DNA of 64,000 nt from Rattus norvegicus (GCF_036323735.1 NC_086024.1:137279053-137343052); one strand, 5' to 3'; numbered from the stretch's first letter, positions 1 to 11,225 are shown. Numbers and translations are program-made. The notes: generated by a model not told the origin, from the sequence alone.

Positions 1-270
1 CTATCACTAATAATGAGCTGAGAAGAAAACCGCATTCAATAGAAAACATACTTGATAAAATCCAACTTTGATTCATAGTAAGATACCCTGAGGAAACTTG
101 GAAACGACTTCATCGGGTCAAGGCCGGCTATGGAAACAAACAAACAAACAAGTATAAAACCCGGCATTGCTCTAAGACTCAGAAACAAGTCAAAGATGTC
201 CCTAACGTTGTGCTGGAAGGTCCTAGTAATAAGGCGTGGGGAGCAAAAGTGAGTTAACACTTTTCTTCTG

Positions 271-652
271 TGTAGGACAGCTCACAAAATCCAAGGACTA
301 AAGCTATTGGAAGCACCACCTTTAGCATTCTGTCTAAGCTCCATCCCACAGTTACCTGGCAACAGCCAGGTATGCTCCGCCCCACAGTAACCTGGCAACA
401 GCAAGGTGTGCCTGACACTATAAAAGGGGCTGCTTGCCCTCTCCTCACTCTCCTGCTCTCTTACTCCCTCTTACCTTCTTACCCTTTGTCCTTTCTCTTC
501 CCATTCCCCTACCCACATCCCTCCATGTGCTCATGGCCAGCCTCTACTCCTCTCCTCCTCTTCTCTCATTAAACCTTTCCACATGGAACCATGTTGGCCT
601 GGTGTTGTTTGTCAAGAGGCGAGCCGAGATTTCTACCCCAACAACCACTGCC
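271..652 (+). mobile_element. Solo ERV LTR (ERVK-like), sense orientation
   Basis: A complete-looking retroviral LTR without internal coding sequence. In order it shows a U3 with a 36-bp tandem duplication (345-380 and 381-412), a TATA box (tataaaagg near 420), a long pyrimidine-rich R region, an ATTAAA polyadenylation signal near 568, and a U5 ending close to 650 in CCCCAACA. The phrase 'tgtgctcatggccagc' also occurs in the antisense element at 27.2-27.5 kb, so the two share an R-region module. Ends are approximate because I could not find a convincing target-site duplication. The ERVK assignment is from general resemblance. Confidence 0.62.
351..399 (+). promoter_or_regulatory. Two tandem RFX X-box motifs in LTR U3
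   Basis: GTTACCTGGCAAC at 351-363 and GTAACCTGGCAAC at 387-399. Both fit the RFX-family X-box (GTNRCC, 1-nt spacer, RGYAAC) at every fixed position. They lie 36 bp apart within the U3 duplication, upstream of the TATA box near 420. Binding and activity are inference. Confidence 0.5.
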
Positions 653-950
653 TCCTCCATCTCTCTGCCCCCTCTTCCACAATGATCTCTGTGTTTTCCA
701 AATATATAAACTCAGGAAAGCATGCACGAGATCATCGAAAGCTCGTGGGAGCAGGGAGAGGACACTTAGTTCCAGTCCTAGCTGAGGACATATTGACAAC
801 TAACTGCTGGAGAGCGAGCGTCAGTTTGGTTTAAGAGAGTTTCCCCGGGTCAGCATATTCCAGGGAATGGCCCAAGAGAACATAGACAGAACAGGTTGGA
901 CTTGATGGGTGTTTTTCTTTGAAAAAAGACACAGTTGGATGGTTAAGTGG
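653..950. other. Single-copy sequence, no supported feature
   Basis: Pyrimidine-rich then mixed sequence between the LTR and a G-run. Short frames on both strands show no recognisable protein. Nothing further seen. Confidence 0.4.
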
Positions 951-1048
951 CGGGGGCCGGGGGGGGGGGGGATGAATGTGACTGACACAGGTATGAAATC
1001 CTCCCCTTCAAAAAAAAAACTGACAAAAAAATAGGAAAAAAACTGCTG
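951..1048. repeat. G-run followed by A-rich low-complexity sequence
   Basis: A run of 14 G starts just after a GGGGG block (951-973), followed by A-rich stretches near 1009-1018 and 1024-1042. The G tract could adopt a quadruplex. Confidence 0.7.
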
Positions 1049-1072
1049 GAATTAGTAAATAAAGTGGCAAAG

Positions 1073-1217
1073 TGTATCAACACACACAGAGCAACGTGAG
1101 AGCAACATGTATCAACACACACAGGGCAACATGTATCAACACACACAGAGCAACATGTATCAACACACACAGAGCAACATGTATCAACACACGTAGAGCA
1201 ACACACACAGAGCAACA
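1073..1217. repeat. 24-bp minisatellite
   Basis: Units starting with 'gtatcaa' begin at 1074, 1109, 1133, 1157 and 1181, so the regular spacing is 24 bp. The first interval is 35 bp because 'gagagcaac' is duplicated inside it. The unit combines a CA run with 'gagcaacat'. The last unit decays into 'cgtagagcaacacaca'. Confidence 0.85.
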
Positions 1218-1375
1218 GTATTTTCTGCACTTAAATAATAAGAATCAGACATTTAAAAACATTTACAAGCCACTGACACATTAGCTGCTTGGTCATGATG
1301 CTAACAAAGGATGTATGGTATTTGGTTATTAAAACAATGGAAATAGGCTCGGTGGGTTATAAAAAGAAGGCATAA

Positions 1376-1512
1376 CATTGAAGGGGCTGGGAGGATAGAC
1401 CTGAGAGGAGTTAGGTGGGGGAATGGGTGTGAATATTATCAAAATACATTATTTTCATGTGCGGAGTTCTCAAGAATATATATAATATGTATATACCTCA
1501 AAAAAAAATGCA
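1376..1512 (+). mobile_element. L1 3'-UTR fragment
   Basis: A GA-rich 'gggaggatagacctgagaggag' segment leads to 'atcaaaatacatta' and an A-rich end near 1500. This resembles the distal 3'-UTR of rodent L1. It is heavily decayed, so the call is moderate. Confidence 0.42.
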
Positions 1513-1867
1513 GTGTGAAGTAGAAAAGAAGGCCAAATCAAGAGGGATGTGGACTGCGTTCATGGATAGGGAACTGGAGGCTGCCTCTCCACGTTTATTC
1601 ATAAATCAATGGATCTCAACCAAAATGCTGTCCTGTTCCTTCTCAGTAAACACTGACATTTGGAGTCTCAAATATTGACATAACAGAGAATTCAGAAATA
1701 GACTCAAATATGCATGGTCAATTGATTTGTGGCAAAAATAAGGAGACTATTGGACAGTGACGATACAATTCTCTGGTAAATAATGCTGGGTTCTTGCATA
1801 ATTAAAATGGTGCTACCGTTTTCTACTTCCAGGCAACCAAAGTTTGTTTCCAAAAGACCTGTGTATG

Positions 1868-1960
1868 AATTCTTACCCAGCCTTGTGTGAAATATACAAA
1901 AGCTGGAGACAACCCAAATGTTCGGCTGGTGAATGTGTTAACACGTCGTGCATGCTCTCT
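1868..1960 (+). mobile_element. Old L1 3'-end fragment
   Basis: The stretch 'agctggagacaacccaaatg' followed by a degraded 'gaatgtgttaacac' resembles the conserved L1 segment near the ORF2 end ('ggaaacaacccaaatgtcc...'). Short and diverged. Confidence 0.35.
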
Positions 1961-2132
1961 GTTCATAAATTCGGGCAGGAGGGTGGTTCAGAATAATTTG
2001 CTAAGGGAAAGAAGCTAGCACTCCTTCCCCCACCCCAAGCAGTGAGATGTACTCTATGCAGGCCTCTATTTGTATGAATCACGGAGTGACTGACAACTTG
2101 GCGGTGGTTTCCTAGGGGCAAAGCCAAAGATA

Positions 2133-2224
2133 CAGGAAGAGAAGAAGAACAAGGAGGAGGAGAAGGAAGAGGAGGAGGGAGAGGAGGAGGGGGAAGGGGA
2201 GGAGGAGGAGGGGGAGGGGAGATG
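2133..2224. repeat. (GGA)n-rich homopurine tract
   Basis: About 90 nt almost wholly purine on the plus strand, built from GGA, GGGGA and GAA. Short open frames on the minus strand are proline/serine artefacts of it. Confidence 0.9.
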
Positions 2225-2375
2225 AGTGTACCTATTTCTGCTATGGTAGTAAAGGCTGGCTTCATGGGTTAAACAATACAAATGTATCACATCTTATACT
2301 TTCACCATGTGCAAGGAGAGTGTGGGGAGTGCTTCCTGTGCAAGCGTGGGAGCTGAGTTTGGACGCTCCACATAA

Positions 2376-2560
2376 GAACTGGGCAAGGTGGTACACAACT
2401 GTTGCTCCAGTACCGTGGGATGGAAGCAGGAAGATTAGAGGAGCTCTAGTCAACTGGGCCAGCTTGAAAAACCAGTCAGCTCCAGGTTCAGTGAGAGACT
2501 CAGTGGAGACTATCAGAGGAAGACATCACTGTTGATCTCTGGCTTCTGTACCCATGCATA
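2376..2560 (+). mobile_element. Degenerate B1-related SINE
   Basis: The head 'gggcaaggtggtacacaact' followed by 'ggaagcaggaagattagagg' tracks the B1 left half. The following part ('gggccagcttg...gtgagagactcagt') matches the extended B1-derived pattern also seen at 52.39-52.56 kb. Boundaries are approximate. Confidence 0.45.
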
Positions 2561-3187
2561 GGCGAGCACAGGAGTTCATGCACGTGCGTGAGCGTGCACC
2601 AGTGTGCACTGGCATTACTGCCAGTGAAGTACAGACTGTAAAAAGGTAAGTGTAAAAGCAATCTGAAAGAGAAAGTCACAGCCATAAAGGCAGTGTGGTG
2701 AGGCAGACACCCGTGTGTTCACAAATGCACAGTCCAGATAGCACACAGTGCAACAGGCCATCCCAAAGGTGATGAGGAAACCAACAGTCAGGATCCTGAG
2801 CATCCTCGGAGCTTCCCACAATGCACTGCTGAGAGGTATGCGCTGACCAGAAAGAGGCAACTCTGAACACGTGAGCAATGTAAGACGCTCTGAGTGACTG
2901 CGGAGGGAGACTGAGGACCGCAGTGCTGAGCTCTGATAACAGCAGCGTAAGATGCTGTACGCAAGCATCAGGGCCCACGGATGCTGACCTGAGGTCCGAG
3001 GGGAGAAACCAAAGAACACAGAGCATTTCCTCAGATCGAAATGAAAACTGTCTCTATCATGCTACAATCCAGCACTGCCCTTTGACATTGACTCCACCCT
3101 CTCTCCTTCAGATGCACTGGAGAGCCCGGCAGCAAAGGGGTCAAGGAAAAGAAAGAGCAAAGTGAATGGTTTCTATTCTCAGGACAC
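2561..3187. other. Single-copy sequence, no supported gene
   Basis: Minus-strand frames of 134 and 116 codons overlap here in different frames. Neither has a recognisable domain and I treat them as chance openings. Confidence 0.4.
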
Positions 3188-3416
3188 TTTAAAAATGATT
3201 TATTTATTTTTGTCTTATGAGTACAAGTGTTCTGCTGGCGTGTACTGCTTGTGTACCATGTACCTGTCTGGTGCATGCAGAGGCCGAAGAGGGTATTGGA
3301 TCCCTTGGCACTGGAGTTACAGAGGGTTGCGAGCCACCACGCAGATGCTGGGATCTGAACCCAGCGCCTCTACAAGAGCGGCCAGCGTTCTTAGTCACTG
3401 GGACATCTCTCCAGCC
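3188..3416 (-). mobile_element. B3 SINE, antisense
   Basis: Read on the minus strand it starts 'ggctggagagatgtcccag' with a tRNA-derived A/B-box region, then a cysteine-free low-complexity middle, 'ctccagtgccaagggatcc' and an A/T-rich tail near 3190. This is the B3 architecture: B2-type head, different tail. Confidence 0.72.
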
Positions 3417-4600
3417 TCATCCCGAGCCGTGTGGAATTTCCAGCATAATCTACTGAGAACAACTAGAATCCTTTGGAGTCCAGTGAGTTGGAGAGAGTAA
3501 ATTCAGCATAAGAAATTAATATTATAAATGAGAGAGATAGTAATAGTGACATAAAAAAAAGCCAGTTGTGAGAACAAATCACCCACTGTTTCCAAGGTTA
3601 CAGGAGCAATGCTGGCTTGGAAGGCCCTTCTAGTGGGAAGGAACAGCTGGACTTTGAGGAGGGCTTGAAGGAAGACTTAAATGTATGAACAGACTTACCA
3701 CACCCAATGTATGAACAGACATTCCACACCCATGGATGGAAAGAGTTAAGAATAATGAAAATTCTCTTTAAGTTGGTATAAAGATAAAATGTGTTTTCAA
3801 TCTAACCCAAGCTAACTAGTCAAGCTGGTTCATAAAATTAATATTATCATAGTGAAGTGACCAAGGTAAGGCCATCTTGTTCTGACTCCATTTGCATTTT
3901 CTAGGACAGCCCTCAGCCCTCTCTCCCCTCTGCCTTGGCAACACATGAGGTTTCCATGACCTTGACCGTGGTCAGATGAAGTAACGACAGTAGCATCCAT
4001 ACAAACGATATAAACTAAGGTAAACGAGGAAGGTATACATCAAAAATAATTGTCACCTTACATCTGAAACAACGCCTAGGCGCTGTCAAGAATGTTTTAA
4101 GGTCGCCTTGGCCCTCACGGTTTTCGTTTTTAAAAATTCTGTGCCCCTGATATTCAGCATGGAGAGACTCTGAGACATCAGCCCACTCTCAGTTGCCAGA
4201 CAAATTAAAGGACTCAGATATACATTTAACTGGCTCAACTGGCATGGCTGACTGGATCTTTCCTGGATTATTGAATAACAGTGGTTCAGAAATAGCCGAG
4301 ATGTGCTGGAGACAAAAGCGGGCTCTTCCCCTCTAGATGTCAAGACGCTGTAGGTGGGAAGGCAGCTTGGAAGGAGGTGTTTCTGGCTCTTGAGGTCCAT
4401 CTGAATGGAGTTCTGAGCAACGCTTGGCCCAATACCGTTGTGAAGCTCGAGTCTCTAAGAGAGCAAGTTAGGGTTCGGGGATGGAGAAGTAAAGCACAGT
4501 GGCTGGAGAGAGGGCTAAAACATGGTCGTCAGCACACGTGGCTGTGGGATGCGATACGCGGGCTCCCTGTGAAGAAAGGGTAGATTCATTAAGTCCACGG
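3417..4600. other. Single-copy sequence, no supported feature
   Basis: Mixed composition. 'tgtatgaacagac' followed by 'ttaccacaccca' or 'attccacaccca' occurs twice at about 3681 and 3708, a small local duplication. No gene or clear repeat recognised. Confidence 0.4.
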
Positions 4601-4604
4601 CACT

Positions 4605-5170
4605 GGTATTACAGGAAACAAAACCCACTTTACACCATAAACTAAAACCAACCGAGGGTGGGTCGAAGCCTGAACATGAGGATGGGGAACTGCGAGGGTA
4701 ACGTAAGGGTTTATGTGGGCACCACAAAATGGAAGGGAGCGTCTGGAGCAGCAGACGCATGAAAATTTAAAGTTCTGTTCAGCAGAAGGCACCATCAACA
4801 AAGAGAAAAATACAAGCCTCGGTCTTGGAGGATATATTTATAACCCATATAACCAATAAAGTATCACTACCCGGGTACATAAATAATTCCTCAAAATCAA
4901 TAAGGGAGCAGCAAGCGGCCGATGGAAGAATGAAGAAATGATAAGAAACAATAAATATGGGAGAGGGGAGGGTTCGCCATAAATACGTGAAAGCGTGTTC
5001 AGCTTCAGGCCTAACACGGAGGAGCACAAATTAAAACAACAAGATGCCATCTTTCACCCATTAGAGGATAAAGAATTAGTAAATCTGGTCTCGCCAAGTG
5101 CTGCCGTGAATCTGTGCAGCCAGCAGCCCTGAGAAGTGTTGGCTGGAGGGTAAATTGGCATTACCATCGC
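4605..5170 (+). mobile_element. Old L1 ORF2 3' fragment
   Basis: 'aagttctgttcagcagaagg' followed by 'caccatcaacaaagagaaaa', later 'cagcttcaggcctaacacgg' and 'attaaaacaacaagatgcca', track in order the C-terminal coding part of L1 ORF2 (the 'ttctgcacagcaaaggaaac' and 'aaatcaaaaccacaatgaga' region). It is full of stops and indels and non-functional. Confidence 0.6.
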
Positions 5171-6690
5171 GACAGCCCTGTCCCTACTTAATCATGGTTG
5201 TAGAGCACACTCATGGGTTGGGGTTACTAAGCACCTGTCTGCCAAGAATGCTCAGGGCTCTGTCCACAGGAACCCCAGGGGTCCAAAGTGCTTCCCTCCC
5301 AGCCAGAGCTTCCACCAGAGGCTGTGGTCCTGAGGGTCTGCACTAGCAGTCTCCAGGTGGCAAACAAGGCACCTGGGTGTCAGACATTGCTGCCAGTCAG
5401 GCAGGCAGAAGGGACAGGCTGAGAGTCCCATCCTGGGGAGGGATGAGACACCATGCCTTCTGGACCCAGGGGAACTGTTCTACCAGTCAGTTAAAGCAGG
5501 CTGGCTTGCTGCCAACCACGGCGCACACCTGTAAGAAAGCTGGATATTGCATGAAAAAAGGAGGTCGTAGCCATCTCTGCCACTTTGACACTTAGGTAAA
5601 CTTTCGAACTCATAAACTACTGTGAGTGGGTATGTACGCATAATAGAGCGTGTAAATGTGGGCATCGAAAAGGCGCCCAGACACCATGGGCAGAGCACGG
5701 CCTTCCCTCTACCTGCTGAAGCGGAGTCGTTTGCAGGAAGGAGCTATGGCTTGGGAAAGTGGGATCAGCGGGGAGGAGCCAGAACCCTGAGGGAGGAGGA
5801 TTACTACAGAAATTCACTGGCACCTGATGTTTGAAATCCACTGAGGTAATTGCTGTAATTCATTCAGGTAATCAAGGCAGAGTCTTAGGACACACACACT
5901 CAAGTAGCGTTCGATAACTCATCCCAGCTTGCCTGGGGAGTCCTTAGGGGGTAGGAACAGAGAAAGCTGTGCTCTGAGCGGCATCTGAGGTCCTTGTTAT
6001 AGCTGGAGTAACACGAGGACACCCACACCCCCATCTCTACTCCTCACAGGGGGCTACGTCAGCACGGTATGTTTTTAAAACTGCGGGTACCAGGCCACGA
6101 GATGTTGTGGCTCACTGAGAATACAATCAGGTCTGTGGGGAGCAAGGAAAACTAACGAGAGCTTAGTGGTGTAGTCAGGGCGGGGCCTAGGCTTACACAT
6201 CCACTGTGTAACAGCAGCTACCTGTTGACAGTGGCCAGAGAAGCTGAGGCTCCCTGAGAGCGAAAAGAAATCAGACAGAAATGCGTGCAGAACCCATGCT
6301 GGGGATGGCTATAACCTCTCCTGGTCTACATAAGAGGAGGTCTGAGCACTGGAGAAAGTGATGCCTGGCTCTTCTGTGAGGAAACTCTGTGAGATGCCAC
6401 CGTCTTCCACAGCGATCTGTTTGTGCAGCGGAATTCCAATCAGGCAGCAACGGCATCTCCCGTGGATTTGACAGGCTGTGTGAAACTCCCTGGGAACAGA
6501 GAACACTTGTAAACATTGGTTTTTGACAACAGAAAGCAATGACAACTGGACTTGCAGACACAAGTTACATGTGACAAGGAGACTGCTCGTCTGAGCTGCG
6601 GGGACACTCGGGAGGCATCGTGTGCAGTCCAGGGGGCTGGGAGTCAGGAGACAGGCTGGCCCCTGGGACAGGCTAAAGTGGGTCTCTAAG
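5171..6690. other. Single-copy sequence, no supported gene
   Basis: GC-moderate sequence without recognisable repeats. The largest frame (155 codons, minus, about 6309-6776) has no recognisable domain. Confidence 0.4.
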
Positions 6691-6699
6691 TCACAGACG

Positions 6700-7430
6700 C
6701 GGGAGGAAACGTTCCGTGAGGTAAAGAAACTCATCTCAAGACAGACAAGCTCCAAAACAGATACTGACTTCGCCATTAATCAGGGGGGCACTGGTGAAAG
6801 CGGCCGTGAGATATTACTTTTCTCCCCTAAAACTGGGAGGAAAAGGTAAAAGCCAATGATTTCATGCAATGTCAGACGTAAGCAAAGGCAGAGGGGGCTC
6901 GCATGGCCAGCGGGGAGTCCTGATTATGACACGTGCCTGCGCTTGGGTAATAGGAAAAAAATGATTAACGGGGAGAAGAAGAAACAAGTTCTTTTTTTTT
7001 TTTCCTAGCGAAGAGAGCCTGCAACACAGCAGTGTCACCCATAAGAGAGAAGAATCTACAGCTATCAAAAAAAACCCGAGGTCGGACTGCGTGTGCCAAC
7101 ATGGAGAGCTCCCGAGACACTGTGTTAAATATAAAAGCCGAGCTGCAGACAACCCATGAAATATGTATGACTCCATTTGTGCGAAGGCAAAATCGCCAGA
7201 CAAAACTGTATATTTCCCTCTCCGAGAGCGCATGTGTGCTGGCCACAGTGAAGAAGACGGCCGTTTCTGGCAGCAGGGAGGGACCCCCTCCCCACCCGCG
7301 CAGGAGCAGCCACAAATGGCAGTGGGCTGAGTGCCCCCCAGGCTCCCGTCCGTGTGCTGTGGGCGCAATTTAACAAATGACTGGGACAATAAAAGGAAAT
7401 TAAAATCGGCTGCTAGATGTGTACAGGTTG
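6700..7430. promoter_or_regulatory. Candidate conserved non-coding element
   Basis: A repeat-free block with AT-rich homeodomain-like cores ('aaaatgattaacg', 'gcaatttaacaaatgac', 'ggaaattaaaatcgg'). A polypyrimidine run sits at 6990-7005. It contains the longest open frame outside tandem repeats (279 codons, minus strand, 6862-7701), which shows no domain. The element call is by appearance only and needs cross-species alignment. Confidence 0.3.
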
Positions 7431-8233
7431 CAAGCTTAGGAAGGAAGAAAAGCGAAGGGTGAGGGTTCAGTGTCAGAGATGGATGGACGATGCCTGAAGC
7501 CGGGGACAGAAGATGCCACCAGGACAAGAGTGTCAGCATGAGCCCCGGAGAGCTGCTCCAGAGAATAGGAGTACTGGTCAGGTTGAACTGGGGTGTGAGG
7601 ACCAAGGGCAGCAGGTGAACCCCACTGGGAAGTAGGGAAGCCCAAGGAAGATCCAGGCTGAAGGAGGCATGGGGCTCAAAGGTAGAGGAGACTGAGTCCA
7701 CCAGTTACGGTTTAGGAGATCAAGTCTCACTGCTGTAGGTGGGGATAGTGGGTGGGCAGGGAGCGGGCAGAAGAGGAGGGAGATGCATGTGCAGGAAGGG
7801 AAAGACTGGGCATGGTCAGGCTGACCAGGAAGGGCTCCCTCAGGGGGAGAAGAGCTAACCATGGGTAGGCAGATGAGGCAAAGGACTTTTCCATGCCTCA
7901 TCCATGCCAATCCATGGCCATGTCCTATGTCCTCACAGGAGTTGGTAAGGTTAACCTGGGCACTTCTAGCTTAGATGTGAGCTTTCCTATGAGGAGACAC
8001 TGGATCCTCCACGGGAGGGAGAAACCTGCAGGAGGACTTAGGGCTGGGAAGCAAGCAACCATTCAATGAGAACAATCCTGTCCTACAGTCAAGGCCAGAT
8101 GTTCTTTAACATGGGAGGATAGCTAAGCAATGCTTGGGGCCTGGGGAGGCAGAGATGGCTGCCTATCCTTGTGGAATGTTCTCTGATTGCCCTGACTAGG
8201 AACAGGTAGACAGGAGAGATACCAAATACTAAC
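7431..8233. other. Single-copy sequence, no supported feature
   Basis: G-rich plus strand, no recognisable repeat or exon. Confidence 0.4.
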
Positions 8234-8728
8234 ACGGAGCCTCCATCCAGTGAAGGCTGGGGCCACCCGAGATGGGAGTGTCTTAGTCAGGGTTTCTATT
8301 CCTGCACAAAACATCATGACCAAGAAGCAAGCTGGGGAGGAAAGGGTTTATTCAGCTCACACTTCCACATTGCTGTTCATCACCAAAGGAAGTCAGGGCT
8401 GGAACTCAAGCAGGTCAGGAAGCAGGAGCTGATGCAGAGGCCATGGAGGGATGCTACTTATTGGCTTGCTTCCCCTGGCTTGCTCAGCTTGTTCTCTTAT
8501 AGAACCCAAAATCACCAGCCCAGGGGATGGCACCACCCACAATGGGCCGGGTCCTCCATCTTGACCACTAGGTGAGAAAATGCCTTACAGCTGAGTCTCA
8601 TAGAAGCATTTCTGCAAGGGAGGCTCCTTTGTCTGTGATAACTCCAGCTTGTGTCAAGCTGACACAGAAAACCAGCCAGCACAGGGATGGAGCCTCCATC
8701 CACTGAAGCCTGGGCCACATGAGTTGGG
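8234..8728. repeat. 42-bp tandem duplication split by an LTR
   Basis: Copy 1 is 8234-8276 and copy 2 is 8687-8728. Both read 'ggagcctccatcca' then 'tgaag', 'ctggg', 'ccac' and end in 'tggg'. Removing the LTR at 8279-8683 makes the copies adjacent, so a two-copy tandem repeat existed before the insertion. Confidence 0.7.
8279..8683 (-). mobile_element. MaLR-like LTR, antisense
   Basis: On the plus strand it runs from TGTCTTAGTCAGGG to CCAGCCAGCACA. The same family appears in sense at 10829 and 20570. Its minus strand carries the AATAAA seen here as TTTATT near 8349. The ends are TG...CA as in an LTR. 'Gggag' before and 'gggat' after fit an imperfect 5-bp target duplication. I assign it to the MaLR (ORR1/MT-like) class by its end sequences; the exact name is uncertain. 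Confidence 0.65.
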
Positions 8729-9514
8729 TATTTCCAAGCCAAGGAATGAGCAAAGTCCTTGGACAACAGGTTGGACCCAGAGATTTGGCAAAAGAAGAAT
8801 TTAGAGGGTTCAGTGGCCAGGGTCTTCATGGGATCCTCATTGTCCCAAGGAACCTGTCGTGTGAGCACGTGGCCATCACTGGTGACTCACTCATAGCCCA
8901 TGGCCTCATTAAACCATGTGACTTGGCCTTAGCCACTGAAGTAGGAGAATACTCGCTCAGGCGTCCAGATATAAAGGCATCTAAGAGCCTGGGTATCCTT
9001 AGCCCAGACAAATCCACTCACACAATGGACAGTCTTACAGGGAGGATGGAGGGGGCCACGGGAAGGTGAAGTGCGTGTCTGTGGGTAGGAGCCATTCCCA
9101 AAGCCCACAGAGCAGCCTGCATCGGGGCAGACCTGAATCGGGTACTCCATCTCCTGAACCAGGTTACATCGCCTGGCCCGAACTCACAAGAAATGGAGGA
9201 GAAGATGGCTGATGGAAAACTATGTGTCCAACCTCAAGCTATCAGAATTAAGTTCTATCCACTGTACTCAAGAGCTGTCTGCCACACGCTGGGAGGCACA
9301 AGGATGGTGGTGGTGATTTGTGTAAGACATGGGGGCTGTCTGGGCCCCATGCCTGCTGTTCTTGACAATCAGTTGACTCTACCGGCTGACAGGGAAGTTT
9401 TCTAGTTGGAAGCCCAGATTGGAAAGAGCCAAGCAGGATGAGATTTGTCTGCGTCCATCCTTCAACGGGAAGAGTAATCAGAGCGCGGGCCATCACCACA
9501 AAGCACACAATGGC
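8729..9514. other. Single-copy sequence, no supported feature
   Basis: Frames up to 116 codons on the plus strand have no recognisable domain. Nothing else seen. Confidence 0.4.
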
Positions 9515-9785
9515 TTTAATATCAACTCCCCTTAAATATTAGATGCACCGAGAAAATATTAGCTAAATTACTGCAGACTAATATGATCAGTTTCCTCTAG
9601 GATAAAATGTGATAAATGGGTTTTAATAAACTAAGGAGAATTATATGCATCATATTCTTGGTTCCTGTCAATTTTATTTAGAGTAAAATGCCATTGCGAT
9701 AATTAGTTGGTTTTTACTGTGTTCATTAAAAGCTTTTCTAATGACCGCTTGGAGGAATAAGTAAAATTAATTTCTTTCTTGAGCA
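9515..9785. promoter_or_regulatory. Candidate conserved non-coding element
   Basis: Strongly AT-rich, repeat-free block with homeodomain cores including TAATTA at 9700-9705 and several 'attaa', 'taaatta' and 'actaatatgatc' motifs. It contrasts with the GC-richer flanks. Conservation cannot be measured here. Confidence 0.38.
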
Positions 9786-10211
9786 TCCGAAGAATTCATC
9801 ACACAAACAAAAAGCAAATTTCAGGTCCGTGCAAGACGGGGCGGTGGCTGTGGCTTCAGCACTTTGAGGCATCTGCCGAGGGCATTGAGATCCAGGCATC
9901 CACAGCGGTGAACGGGGTGCAGGCCCCTTTTGAGGCGGATGGTGCCACTGAGCTGTGACCCCAGGCACCTTTCACTACTAAAGGCAGAGCCTTCCCCTTG
10001 TAATCAGACAGTTTGGGGTCCTAAACTTGGGGTCCCATTACATCTCCTTTCAGAAAGGGAACTTGGATCTCCTAGGACACCTTCTTCAGTCCCGTATACT
10101 GGGCTATGCTCAGCCTGCCTTAAGCACACAGTGTCCAGCCCATGGGCACACATTGTCTCTGGATGGATCACAGTTGGTTAAAGGGTTAGAGGGGACCTCC
10201 AGGGTTAGTCA

Positions 10212-10585
10212 TCATGATGGTTATTTTTGACAACGTCACAAAGGCTAGAATCACCTGAGAAGAAGTACCCTTAGCTGAGGAATTGCCATCCATGAGATCG
10301 GACTGTGGCTGTGTTGTTGGGACATTTTCTTGATTGATGATTGATGTGGGGGGCAACCCGCTGTAGGCAGTGCCACCCCTGGGCAGGTAGGTGATGTGGA
10401 GAGCAAGCTGTGGGGTGCAAGCGTGGGGAGCATTCCCCATGGTCCCCACTTCTGCTCCTGCTTGAGTTTCTGCCTTCACTTCCCTCAATGATTGGGGGTG
10501 GTAAACCATTTAAATTAACTCTTTCCTCCCCCTGATAACTTTTGATCATGATCTCTAACACAGAAACAGAAACCAAACTAGGACA
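10212..10585 (+). mobile_element. MaLR-like LTR, sense
   Basis: Starts with a diverged 'gttatttttgacaacgtcac', continues through 'gaggaattgcc', 'tgattgatgtggg' and 'ctttcctccccctgataact', and ends 'aaaccaaactaggaca'. This is the same layout as other rodent MaLR-like LTRs but more diverged than the 10829 copy. Confidence 0.6.
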
Positions 10586-10828
10586 GAAACCGGTACCAGA
10601 TGGTGGGATGTGGCCATGCTGGCCCTGACTGGAATGTGTGCCTTGGGCTGCTATGCAGAGGAAGGTGGAGGATTTTAGAGCTTTGGATTAGAAAAGCCAA
10701 TGAGTGCTCAGAGCTTAAAGAGCTATTGTGGGAACTTGGAAGATAACACTGAGGATGGAAGCCTGGCTTACGGGGTTTAAAGAGAACTTGTAAAGTCCCT
10801 CAAAAACTCTGTGAGGGCAGTTGCACTA

Positions 10829-11225
10829 CCTGGTTGTGTGTGTCAACTTGACACACACTGGAGTTATCACAGAGAAAGGAGCCTCCCTTGAGGAAATGCC
10901 TCCATGAGACCCAGCAGTAAGGCATTTTCTCAATTAGTGATCAAGGGTGGGAGGACCCAGCCCATTGTGGGTGGTGCTGTCCCTGGGCTGGTGGTCCTGG
11001 GTTCTATAAGAGAGCAAGCTGAGCAAGCCAGGGGAAGGAAGCCAGTAAGTAACATCCCTCCATGGCCTCTGCATCAGCTCCTGCTTCCTGACCTGCTTGA
11101 GTTCAGTCCTGACTTCCTTTGGTGATGAACAGCAATGTGGGAGTGTAGGCTGAATAAACCCTTTCCTCCCCAGCTTGCTTCTTTGTCATGATGTTTTGTG
11201 CAGGAATAGAAACCCTGACTAAGGC
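10829..11225 (+). mobile_element. MaLR-like LTR, sense
   Basis: Begins 'tggttgtgtgtgtcaacttg' and ends 'agaaaccctgactaaggca'. An internal 'gctgaataaaccctttcctc' supplies the polyadenylation signal. It aligns along its full length with the antisense copy at 8279-8683 and the copy at 20570-20959. Confidence 0.68.
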
